Assembly: GCA_937127245.1 (NCBI GenBank)
Contig: CAKZLU010000050.1
Coordinates: forward strand, 1 to 64,000
Length of the DNA: 64,000 nucleotides
From: an uncultured Actinomycetes bacterium
Lineage (GTDB): Bacteria; Actinomycetota; Geothermincolia; Fen-727; JACVIW01
Direction of reading: 5' to 3'
In this document: piece by piece, positions 46,261 through 54,693 of the stretch
How positions within the stretch are numbered: position 1 is the first letter of the stretch
Layout: each line of letters opens with the position of its first letter
The notes under the pieces: model-generated
What the model was told of the DNA's origin: nothing
Databases searched by the model: none
The model's input: only the letters and a program-made list of their open reading frames with translations
Position numbers and translations under genes: made by a program

Positions 46261-47228
46261 CGGTTTTCCCCAAAAGGCAACGCCCTTATCTCTCCCCTGC
46301 TGTCAATTACCAATCCGACTTTATGCTTTAACACTCGGGTTTCACCCGTGAGAATTTTCACAATCTGGTTTTTTGATTCGTCATTAAGAAACAACAAGAA
46401 CCAGATCGGGGACGCGTCGCCCATTCCCACGCCAGCGCAGACAACTGCGCCCGTAACCTCGACATCGACGCTCGATGGATTTGCCTCCTCATCCAAAACG
46501 ATTATTTTCTCACCCTCAACCCTTATGAAAGTTCCGCTCAAGTTCAAATGTCTCAAAATATTTTCCTTCAAACCCTTAAGATGCAACGCGGGGCTATTCA
46601 GGATAACGATAACGGGACCATTCTTTTTCGCGTCTTCAAATTTTGATAAATCTTTTGAATAGAGTACACGGGCGCCTTCGGCGCCTAAGTATTTTCCGAT
46701 GGCTCTTGCCTCATTGTGAAACTCAGAAGAGTAGACGATTGTGGTTGGGCGCTTCTTTCCGCCGTATCCAACCGTAAAAGGCTTCGGGTAAGAACCAATG
46801 ACCGTGGGGATAAACGTGTTACGCCCCCAGGCGTGATAATCCCACCATATCTCATCTTTAGCGCCCGTTTCATAAAGTGCCGCTCCTACATCTGCAAGGG
46901 TTCCGTTTACATAGTAAAACCAATCTTTTCCTTTGGCAGAAGCTATCCCGTCAATAGCCTTGACAAAACCACCTCCGTAAGCTTTTTCGACCCTGCAAAT
47001 TTTCTCAAGGGCATCCATCACCGTGCTACTTTTCCGCCACCTCACTTGAGCTTCCTTAAGAAAAACCTTTCCGAATTCTTTCGTGACGCCAATAGATATG
47101 AAATCTCTGTCGACATTCTTTCCGCTTTTCTCTTGATCAACACTTAAACGGGCGCACCCTTGAAAGAGAAGCGACAAAAATAAGCAAGCAAGGATTAAAC
47201 GAAAACATATCGAAATTCTTTTACTCAT
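46257..47228 (-). CDS. Lipoprotein with DUF4430 (transcobalamin beta-domain-like) domain
   Basis: 323 residues. The start ATG 47228 has AAGGTG eight bases upstream, overriding a long upstream frame. A signal peptide (LILACLFLSLLFQGC) with lipidated Cys leads to DUF4430 (about 40-135): TVMDALEKICRV, GKDWFYYVNGTLADVGAA and DEIWWDYHAW. This fold is that of the C-terminal domain of transcobalamin and intrinsic factor. The remaining 185 residues form a second unassigned domain (TTIVYSSEFHNEARAIGKYL, VEVTGAVVCAGVGM). It lies between the propeller protein and EcfT, so a ligand-delivery role for the ECF importer is inferred. Confidence 0.8.
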   Translation of the reverse strand: MSKRISICFRLILACLFLSLLFQGCARLSVDQEKSGKNVDRDFISIGVTKEFGKVFLKEAQVRWRKSSTVMDALEKICRVEKAYGGGFVKAIDGIASAKGKDWFYYVNGTLADVGAALYETGAKDEIWWDYHAWGRNTFIPTVIGSYPKPFTVGYGGKKRPTTIVYSSEFHNEARAIGKYLGAEGARVLYSKDLSKFEDAKKNGPVIVILNSPALHLKGLKENILRHLNLSGTFIRVEGEKIIVLDEEANPSSVDVEVTGAVVCAGVGMGDASPIWFLLFLNDESKNQIVKILTGETRVLKHKVGLVIDSRGEIRALPFGENR

Positions 47229-47249
47229 CTTCATATCACCTTGAAGGAT

Positions 47250-47280
47250 GACCGGGACCGGAAAACATCCGGCCCCGGTC
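47250..47280 (-). promoter_or_regulatory. Intercistronic hairpin
   Basis: 13-base arms (47250-47262 and 47268-47280) pair fully on the minus strand with one G-U. There is no U-tract, so it probably protects or processes the mRNA between the propeller and DUF4430 genes rather than terminating. Confidence 0.6.
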
Positions 47281-47298
47281 GCCCCGTTTACCGATAAT

Positions 47299-49920
47299 TC
47301 AAGGTACCGTTGGATAACCGAATGAGACGCCTCCACCTGTATATGCCGAATAACTGAAGTAAATCGGTCTTTCGACAATCACTGGTGCGTCGCTAACAAC
47401 AGATACCGACACGTCACATCCGGACCCAACGGACCTGTTCACAAAAACGGTTTCTCTGCTTGAAGCGGGAACCTTTATCTGTTCCTCCTTAACGTCAGTC
47501 GCACCGGATACTCTTTTAATGAAATATCTGATCTTTACACTGGCAGTCCTATTACCTGGGTTTGCGATGCATAAAAACATCTCGAATCCATCTCGCGTGG
47601 AGCCTTCCGCGAAATCCCATCTGTATGCAGCATCAACGGCTCCGGGAGAGTTGTGACCACCAGACCAGATTTGAGAGCTCCCCGCCGTAAGCGGCAAGTA
47701 CTGGAAATATACGGGTCTCTCAGCAACAACGGGTAAATCTGAAGCAACGATAAGGCCAATGTCTTTGTCAAAGCCGAGGTCCTCAAAAGCGCTTTCGGTA
47801 TGCCTCGAATAAGCGGGAATGACCCTGTTAAAGGTTTTTCTCTCCCCTGCGGATCCAACATATGTAATGGTGACATTGGCTTTTGTGGAGTTAGGATTCA
47901 TGATTGAGACCCATTCCCTGAACTGCTTTCTCGTTGTTCCCTCCGCGAACAACCATTTCTTATGAGGCTCAGGAACGCCCACGCAGTTGTGAACGCCATT
48001 GGCTGTCGAACCCAGTATCTCGAAGGGAGTGTTGAAATAAAGCACTCTCTCCGAGCAAATAGGCTTGTTTGCTGATATTGATACGCTTACGTCTTTATTG
48101 ACCCCAACAAGTGAATTGACGTCCACGGTGTCGCGGCTCTTTCCTTTGACTGACCTCAATACCTGAACGGGTGAACTTCCATTCGCGAAGAGAAAGGTAA
48201 GGATTACCTTTGCCTCGGAGGCATTCGGGTTTTGCAGCGCGAGCCACATCTGAAAACCATCCCTGGTCGTGCCCTCGGCGAAGTAAACCTTATTGAGCAA
48301 TTGTGTCGAGCCAAGTACCTGCTCTCCTCCGCTAAGACCCCAGTTCTGGAAATACATAGCCCTCTCGGCAATGAAATATCCATCGCCTGTTACCTTCGCT
48401 GAAACGTCCTTATCCGGACCAACAAAATCATTCACAAAAACCGTCGTTCTCGATTTGGGGGGAAGCGCGACTTTCTGGGTAAGGTTTGTTCCGTTGCTGA
48501 GCATATAATTGATGGTGACGTTAACTTTATCATTCTCCTGGTTTCCAAGGCAGAGCCACTCCTGAAAGCCTTTTCTCGTGCACCCCTCAGCGAAGTAAAA
48601 CTCCGCGGGAGCGCGCTTTCCGGTACCGAAACAGACAAGCTTCCCGCCACCGATGCTTAATATCCCGTATTCGCTTAAAGATACGGAGCCTCCTCCTTCG
48701 CCACTTCCCCATATCGTTTTTCCGTCAAATAAATTGAGCACGGATATGCCGTCTCCCACTATCGGCCATGCGGCCGGATCAGTACTTCCAACAACAACCT
48801 TACTTCCGGCTATCGCGGGCGAAGAATTAAAGCCTCCTATTCCCTTCCGCTCCCATGCTCTCGCGATCTTCTTACCCTTTTCCGTATCGGCCTTGAAAGC
48901 GCAAACCCAGTTAGTGCCGGGCTCAGGCCAGGGAGCCGGCTGCTGTCCAGCGGTAACTACCCATCCCTTGGTTACCGCTGGCGTACCGTCCGAGCCATAA
49001 ACCTTATCTTTCCACGCGAGTTTTCCAGTATCTTTATTAACGCAGTAAATGTGGCAGTTGTAAGACGCGGCAGGATAAAAGGAATAATCGGTGAAATATA
49101 TGTAATTTCCGTAAACGGTCACAGATCCGTTCACGTCATTCCTAACGTCCGTGACAAACGCTCCGTTGGTGCCCCAACTTGTTATAGGCTTTCCCGTTTT
49201 CCTATTTAGACACCACACCTTCCCGTTCGGCGTAACGCTCGCGCCGAATGCGGCTCCCTGCCCGACAAAGAGCTTTTCCCCGTCCACACAGGGAGTCGAG
49301 AACGCGATTGTCTGACTGTCGCATGAAAACACCCAAACAAGCGCGCCTTTTTTAGTTACGTCAAGGCAGTAGTAGCAACCGTTCGCGTAATCGCCTATAT
49401 AGAGGTGATTTCCAAAAACGGTGGGAGAGGCGTTTACGATTTGAGCATTGCTTCTAATTGTTGACAGGTCCTTTGTCCATAATATCTTACCGCTTTTGCC
49501 GTCAAGAGCCTGAACTTTAGAACCAGAACCAATATAGACCACACCATTTGAAAAAGCGGGGGATGACCAGCTGTCAAACGCTGTTACGGGCTCAATTGAA
49601 TTTTTCCAGAGTTCTTTTCCCTCAGGTAGCTTGTAGCAGTGTATCGCGCCTGAGACACCGGGTTGTCCGGCGTAAACATACACCCTGTCTCCCGCAACGA
49701 GAGGCTGACTCCCATCCTTCGCGTAGATGTTCTTGCTTCTGAAAAGAACGTTTGCGTTCTTTGGCAGACTTACGTTCGAAAACCCCGAGTTGCGCTCATC
49801 CTTTTGAAACTGGCTCCAATCGTTTAAGGCGCCTCCGAGCGCAACTCCGGGCGCCAGCGCGACGAGAAGCGCCACAAAGGTGATTATTAAAACCCGTTTT
49901 GAAATCTTGAACGCTTCCAT
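47299..49920 (-). CDS. Secreted PQQ-like beta-propeller protein with four AEG-W modules
   Basis: 873 residues. A signal peptide (1-29, ending GVALGGA) precedes an eight-bladed-type PQQ/WD-like propeller (about 35-435) with repeated KVQALDGKSGKILWTKD and VYCVNKDTGKLAWKD-like blades. Four imperfect modules follow (about 440-873), each opening with FAEG[CTS]TR..F..W and ending SERVLYF or AERPVYF. The same module is in the phosphoesterase at 18 kb. GGGAGGAGTT precedes ATG 49920. As first gene after the cobalamin riboswitch its expression is B12-controlled. It might bind corrinoid or organise the surface complex; this is inference. Confidence 0.8.
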   Translation of the reverse strand: MEAFKISKRVLIITFVALLVALAPGVALGGALNDWSQFQKDERNSGFSNVSLPKNANVLFRSKNIYAKDGSQPLVAGDRVYVYAGQPGVSGAIHCYKLPEGKELWKNSIEPVTAFDSWSSPAFSNGVVYIGSGSKVQALDGKSGKILWTKDLSTIRSNAQIVNASPTVFGNHLYIGDYANGCYYCLDVTKKGALVWVFSCDSQTIAFSTPCVDGEKLFVGQGAAFGASVTPNGKVWCLNRKTGKPITSWGTNGAFVTDVRNDVNGSVTVYGNYIYFTDYSFYPAASYNCHIYCVNKDTGKLAWKDKVYGSDGTPAVTKGWVVTAGQQPAPWPEPGTNWVCAFKADTEKGKKIARAWERKGIGGFNSSPAIAGSKVVVGSTDPAAWPIVGDGISVLNLFDGKTIWGSGEGGGSVSLSEYGILSIGGGKLVCFGTGKRAPAEFYFAEGCTRKGFQEWLCLGNQENDKVNVTINYMLSNGTNLTQKVALPPKSRTTVFVNDFVGPDKDVSAKVTGDGYFIAERAMYFQNWGLSGGEQVLGSTQLLNKVYFAEGTTRDGFQMWLALQNPNASEAKVILTFLFANGSSPVQVLRSVKGKSRDTVDVNSLVGVNKDVSVSISANKPICSERVLYFNTPFEILGSTANGVHNCVGVPEPHKKWLFAEGTTRKQFREWVSIMNPNSTKANVTITYVGSAGERKTFNRVIPAYSRHTESAFEDLGFDKDIGLIVASDLPVVAERPVYFQYLPLTAGSSQIWSGGHNSPGAVDAAYRWDFAEGSTRDGFEMFLCIANPGNRTASVKIRYFIKRVSGATDVKEEQIKVPASSRETVFVNRSVGSGCDVSVSVVSDAPVIVERPIYFSYSAYTGGGVSFGYPTVP

Positions 49921-50000
49921 AACTCCTCCCTGATAGTTCCATTCATATGCTTATCTACTAACATCCTCAGCCCTGAAAACTAACGCTCACAACCTTGCAT

Positions 50001-50041
50001 GACCCGGCAGCACCCCCTTTCCCTTCGAACAATGCCGGGTC
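50001..50041 (-). promoter_or_regulatory. Second leader stem-loop
   Basis: 9-bp arms GACCCGGCA/TGCCGGGTC (50001-50009 and 50033-50041) lie between the riboswitch terminator and the first gene. There is no U-tract, so it is an mRNA-structure element. Confidence 0.45.
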
Positions 50042-50046
50042 TAAAA

Positions 50047-50085
50047 CCAAAACAAAAACCGCCCCTCGATCTCGATGGGCGGTTT
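50047..50085 (-). terminator. Riboswitch-controlled intrinsic terminator
   Basis: A 9-bp stem GGGCGGTTT/AAACCGCCC (50077-50085 and 50056-50064) on the minus strand is followed by TTTTTGTTTTGG. It lies right after the cobalamin aptamer and is expected to form when B12 is bound. Confidence 0.85.
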
Positions 50086-50124
50086 GGTTCAGGTTGACCC
50101 GACTCTCCCATGCGCGAGGGATAT

Positions 50125-50285
50125 CAGGCGACGCACACAGGCAGGTCTCCTGGCTCGGTTCACAGCTTCCCGCCCTTCCCGGCTTTTAGCCAGTGGTTAT
50201 GCGGGTCGCTCCCCATCACAGTGGCGCGTCCGCGCCGGATTCTCACCGGCTTCCCTATTAAGGCAGATTGCCACCTGCGCGCCAT
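50125..50285 (-). ncRNA. Cobalamin riboswitch
   Basis: On the minus strand the aptamer begins GCAGGTGGCAATCTGCC, continues with a GGGAAGCCGGTGAGAATCCG block, the invariant B12 box GCCACTGTGATGGGGAGCGA (50210-50230), AAAGCCGGGAAG and ends GCCTGTGTGCGTCG. All are canonical. It binds adenosylcobalamin or relatives and turns off the operon 49920-41578 through the adjacent terminator. Confidence 0.95.
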
Positions 50286-50312
50286 GTTATTCATTTTTCA
50301 AAGTGCGCATTT

Positions 50313-50341
50313 ATTATATTTCCGCAAAACGCAAGGGTCAA
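50313..50341 (-). promoter_or_regulatory. Sigma-70-type promoter of the cobalamin operon
   Basis: Minus-strand TTGACC (50336-50341), a 17-bp spacer and TATAAT (50313-50318), close to consensus. Transcription would start about 20 bases ahead of the riboswitch. Confidence 0.88.
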
Positions 50342-50450
50342 ACCGCGTAATCGGTCTTAATTGTACAATTTGACCATTATTCTCATTTTAAGTCGATAAG
50401 CTTTTTTGAGGCGATAAGCTTTCGATCCAAAAAGCGGCAGAAATCTTTTC

Positions 50451-50980
50451 TTACAGAACGGTAAAAGCCTTTCCGGCTGATACTCCCCCGGATGTCCTCA
50501 CAGTTATGTATATTCTGCCCTTTACTCCGGTGGGAACCTTCACGGATATCTTCGTGTTCGCCCAAGAAACATAAATCGAGGCACGTTTTGAACCGAAATA
50601 CACAAATGTTGTCCCGGAGGCCCACTTTCCAAAACCGTTACCGTAGATTGCTAAGGTTGCCCCGGGCTTTGCCGATGTTTTGCTAAATGTGCTTATGTTG
50701 GGAACGATTTTAAAGCATACGCCGTTTGATGTTCCGCCCGCTGTCCCGATTTTGACCGTGACCTTACCTCCTATACCTCCCGGTACCTTTACCTTTATCG
50801 TGCTGCTACTCCATGAGATGTAATCGGTTGACGCGCATTTGACCCCCCCGAAGGAAACATATGAGTTGGCGTCCTTGTATGGAAATTGCTCCCGCTTATC
50901 GTCACCTGCTTTCCTTTAGTTCCACTCGTCGGAGTCATAAGAGAGAATAAACGCAGTGATACCTGAACTGGATGAATCGA
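50451..50980 (-). pseudogene. Remnant of a TIG/IPT-domain surface protein
   Basis: Two Ig-like TIG domains can be read: TPTSGTKGKQVTISGSNF ... VKVPGGIGGKVTVKIG and ISTFSKTSAKPGATLAIYGN ... VKVPTGVKGRIYITVR, ending TAA at 50451. A one-base deletion in a T-run near 50885 splits the first domain. There is no start codon or signal peptide upstream of 50980. It is the 3' end of a longer lost gene. It stops just before the cobalamin operon promoter. Confidence 0.7.
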
Positions 50981-51271
50981 TCAAAAAGGTATGCTGATCT
51001 TAGAAAACGTTGACGTAATTTTTTACAGGAGCGAAAAGGACGAAAATTTGTGAAGGCTCAAATGGCGCTCTAAAGAGAGTCGGTAAAGTGACAGCATCGG
51101 AAATTTCATTCTGTTTTATTTTTAAGGTCTTGAAAAATTCCGCCGGAACGCTTTTAGCCTGAAGCACTTGCCTTCTGTGGAAATATTTGCCTGAGAGAAT
51201 CGAAACCGCGATACACACAGAGTATTCCGATTACAAAGGATTTAAGAATGGGTGTTTAAAAGATTGTTCTG

Positions 51272-51457
51272 ATGCCCGGTTTTATATTTTGCGCGCTCGC
51301 CTCCGCGTGCGCATTTTTAATTACTTACGGCGAATTTGTAAGACATTCCCCCGATAGAAGGAAACCACTGAATTTGGCGTTAGGTTCAGCCGCTAAAGCT
51401 TTCGTCTTTTTCTTAACTCTTGTTCTCGCCGCCTCTTTCTTGATTCGAAATTTTTGA
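51272..51457 (+). CDS. 61-residue predicted membrane protein
   Basis: Two hydrophobic helices (GFIFCALASACAFLITYGEF and FVFFLTLVLAASFLIRNF) flank a basic loop (RHSPDRRK). There is no clear ribosome binding site. Composition supports a real membrane peptide, but the family is unknown. It is the only plus-strand gene in the degraded block. Confidence 0.45.
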   Translation: MPGFIFCALASACAFLITYGEFVRHSPDRRKPLNLALGSAAKAFVFFLTLVLAASFLIRNF

Positions 51458-51486
51458 GATTCGAAGCGTTCTCTAAAGCTCATTCG

Positions 51487-52079
51487 TCACCGGGCTTCCA
51501 GACCTCCCAAAACCTTTTTCGCAAGATCAGGTCCGGGCTTCAGGGTTTTCTTACCCGGAAGCCAGCCAGAGGGAGTCACTTCGCCTGTTTTCGCCACGTG
51601 CTGGAAAGCTTTTATTTGGCGAATCAACTCATCAACAATCCGCCCCACCATGGGCGCGAGAACCTCCTTCGCCTGCAGTATTCCATCGGGGTCAATGATG
51701 AAGCGACCGCGTATGTCCACCCCGGCATCCGTGTCATAGAAACCGTAAACTTCTCCGATGCGCCCCTGGGATCGGTAAGCATCGGTTATGCAAAACCACC
51801 CTCAACCATCTTGGAAAGTTAGGTGTCTTGCCATATCTTATTGACGAACCTGCCGTCAACGCTCATCGCGAGAACCTGGACCCCGAGTCGCTCGAGCTCG
51901 TTTTTCCGCACGGCAACTGCCGCAAGCTCGGTCGGTCAAACAAAGGTGAAATCTCCGGGATAGAAGCAGAGGACCACCCACTTTCCCCTTTAGTCAGACA
52001 GACGAACATTCTTAAATCCTGTGCCCACAAAAGCACTCGCCTCGAAATCAGGGGCTTCCTTTCCAATCCTTCCGAACAT
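51487..52079 (-). pseudogene. AhpC/TSA peroxiredoxin with stop codons, TGA at the peroxidatic Cys position
   Basis: The reading frame from ATG 52079 (GGAGG five bases upstream) gives FGRIGKEAPDFEASAF, GKWVVLCFYPGDFTFV, then PTELAAVAV and, after a one-base deletion near 51750, VDIRGRFIIDPDG and PGKKTLKPGPDL. This is a full 2-Cys/1-Cys peroxiredoxin of normal length. In-frame stops are TAA 51990-51992, TGA 51936-51938, TAA 51819-51821 and TAA 51786-51788. The TGA sits at FTFV[x]PTE, the catalytic Cys codon. It may be a nonsense mutation or a relic selenocysteine site. An in-frame ATG at 52184 would add 35 residues. Confidence 0.8.
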
Positions 52080-52376
52080 CTTTCTTTCCTCCTTGCCTCT
52101 GACCCCAAACATCCTGGCGCCTCCCGGCTCCTCGAGGATAGGTCCTTTGGCAGGCTGAACGCAGGAATTTTCGTTTTCCGCCATCTTCCTCACTTTCTTT
52201 TGGCAAATTGCCACACTCACAATTGCGCTGTTCTTTCAATTTCAACCGAAACTCATGAAACCTTTATTTCGTGACCCCTTGTGCGCCATTTATGCGAAAT
52301 CGCAGGCTTTGCGACCAAGTGGCGCCAGAAGAAGTGCTTTTAGCGGATAGGACGGACAGCAATTTCATGCAAGTCC

Positions 52377-54693
52377 TCAGTCAGCAATGGAGCAGACTTT
52401 TGAGAAAAACTCGGATAGCACGGGATAACTAAGATTCTTGCGCTCAATATAAAGGGGCCTGTTCCAAGTTTTCCAGGAAAATCTCTTCACCCTTTTGTCG
52501 AATTTGTTTCCGCTTCTCGGGCAAAAATCGCTGAGCTTCCCATCTATCAGAAGGGCGGCATAAAACTTAAAACCCTTTGTTCTTACGGTGCCGATTGAGT
52601 TCATTCCGAGAAATGCTCGGATTCCCGCGGGTCCTTTCGGCAGGTCTGTTCTCAAATCATGCAAAACCGTGCGGGAGGAAGGATCGCTTACGTTTAGGAG
52701 AAGCCAGGGAACTCGAACGTAAAGACATTCTTTCGCTTCATCAACATACCAGTGCGCAAGGGAGTTATAAGTTTTGCTCATCGGACGAAAATTGCCGTAA
52801 TTAAGAGAGCTTAAGTCCGTGTAAATGCCGGGAAATATTGTTCCATCCTCGCTTGAGACCTGTTCTCGATTCACCAAAAGCTTAACTCTCACGAAATCCG
52901 CATCAAAAGCCCTTTGTGCTGAAAACAGAGACTCTCCCCTGTTGTAGTCGGGTCTTGAAAGCAGAGAAGCTCGATGCTTCGAGTTAATCCTCAGAAGAAA
53001 CTCAACACCGGTTGGCAGCGCGGGAAGAGAATCAACAGGAAGCCTGTTCGTTCCGTTTCTATCGCCAAAAGTGTCAATACCAATCAAGATCTCTGCGTCT
53101 TTTTTGCTGCCCGATATAAAAGCGCCACATAAATCTTTGTTGAGCTTTATTCTCAAAAACAAGAAGGCTTCGTTGTGGTCAACATCAAGACCTTCGATGG
53201 TCCAATTCTTTTCTTTGAGTCCCTCGGACTCCGACCGTCTAAAATATACCCTCTCGCCACCGCTGAACGGCTTCTTCTTAGGCTCGTAGGAAACAATTCC
53301 AAAGTTCTGTTCAGGGTCAAGAACATTGTGCCAGTATATGTGTCTTTCATACGGAATCATGTAATCCATTTCAACCCATGACCTTTTGGCCCATTCATCG
53401 TGCCATTCAAAAACCATAGCCCCGGCATAACCCGCGCGTTGTATTGCCTCATACATTCTGGTAAGCATTTCCCCTTGCTTTCGTTCCTCGATCCCCCCGT
53501 GATGAAAGCCCTCAGGGTGAACGTGGGCAATACCCAGCGATGTTGGCAAACCAAACTCCCCCACAAGGGCAGGGTAATCTGGATGTTGGCTGATGAAATG
53601 CTTGAGATAGCCGCCGTAACGAAGGATTCCATTTCCGTCGCGGTAAGTGGCGTACTGCGGTTCTCTGTACATAAAATCCGGATAATAAGGGTATATATGG
53701 TAGCAACCAAATACCCCCCCCCCCGGCAAAGGCTTTTGATGCGGTGATATGTTTGGGATCGAGCACCTCGATGTCCTCATGTTCCTTTTCCTCGGGAAGA
53801 CCGGATGTGCTTTCCGTGGGGTGAGTCATTGGATCAAGCGTCGGCCAGCTCACAAAGCCAACCGGAGTCTGAAGACCGCTTTCTCTAAGTTTTCGCGCGG
53901 CATGGTCGCACATTTCCGCAACCCAGGACTCGTGTGCCCGTGAACCTTCCGCCGCGGAAACATACCTGCCGCGATAGCCACTACGATCTTTATTCAATTG
54001 GTTTGTCTTGTTTGCCACCTCCCAGGTTATTTCCCTGCCGATTACAATACCGAGGAGGTATTTCGATACATCCGTGTCATAATTTCCCCACGCCCTTCCC
54101 GAGCGCTTTGGAATCCTTGCCTTACCCGTAAGCGCTTTGATATCAGTCTCGATTTCTCGCTTGTATCGATTGGCATATTCTGAATGAAAGAGGTTGTTTC
54201 CGGGAGCTTCATCATCGGGCCACACTTCCTGAATTAGCAGCAATTTTTTCGCTGAAGACCTGTTGAATTCGTCGAGTGTTTTGTAAAAGAGCGGGTCGAG
54301 AAGCGTATAAACTCTAACCACGTTTGCATTCATTCCCGCGATGCCCTCGAGCCAGCTCAAATAGGTATCTCTGCTTGAGGGAAACTCAGAAAACCATTTT
54401 CCCGGAAGAGCGATTCCAAGATTAACTCCCTTTATGTTGAGTTTTTTCCAGCCTCTGAAAGTTCTTATCTCAAAATGCTTCCTCCTTGCGCGCGCAAATA
54501 TTTTAAGTCCGCCAGCTTTCGCCAGGGTGGGCGTCTCCGAAAGGAAGTCTCCTTTTTTGTCTCCTAAAAGCCGCAACAGGGAAAAGAAAATCGCAAAGAT
54601 AATGACAATGACAAAAATTACATAAACATATATGCGCAAGCGCCCGAGAGCGCTTCTGCTTGACGCAGGGTTCGCGCTTTTCAAGGCCGCCAT
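52377..54693 (-). pseudogene. Membrane-anchored glycosidase-like TIM-barrel protein, frameshifted at a G11 tract
   Basis: From ATG 54693: helix IYVYVIFVIVIIFAIFFSLL, then a GH5/GH2-like barrel with IKGVNLGIALPGKW, NVVRVYTLLDPLFYKTLDEF, EVWPDDEAPGNN, later GEFGLPTS and VFEWHDEWAKRS, and a beta-sandwich C-terminus to TGA 52377. The frame breaks at a run of 11 G (53714-53724); ten would fuse both halves. The preceding frame runs in from the GT2 gene without a stop, so the two may be one GT-glycosidase fusion. Possible role: trimming a secreted polysaccharide. Confidence 0.7.
53714..53724. repeat. Homopolymer of 11 C (11 G on coding strand)
   Basis: Poly-G tract inside the glycosidase-like coding region, of the kind that changes length by slippage. 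Its current length puts the gene out of frame by one base. Confidence 0.85.

Noticed and set aside
50075-50373. Plus-strand frames of 87-91 codons over the riboswitch
   Set aside because: Antisense to the cobalamin aptamer, with no ribosome binding site.
51000-51218. 72-codon minus-strand frame next to the TIG remnant
   Set aside because: No family, no ribosome binding site; could be another fragment but cannot be supported.
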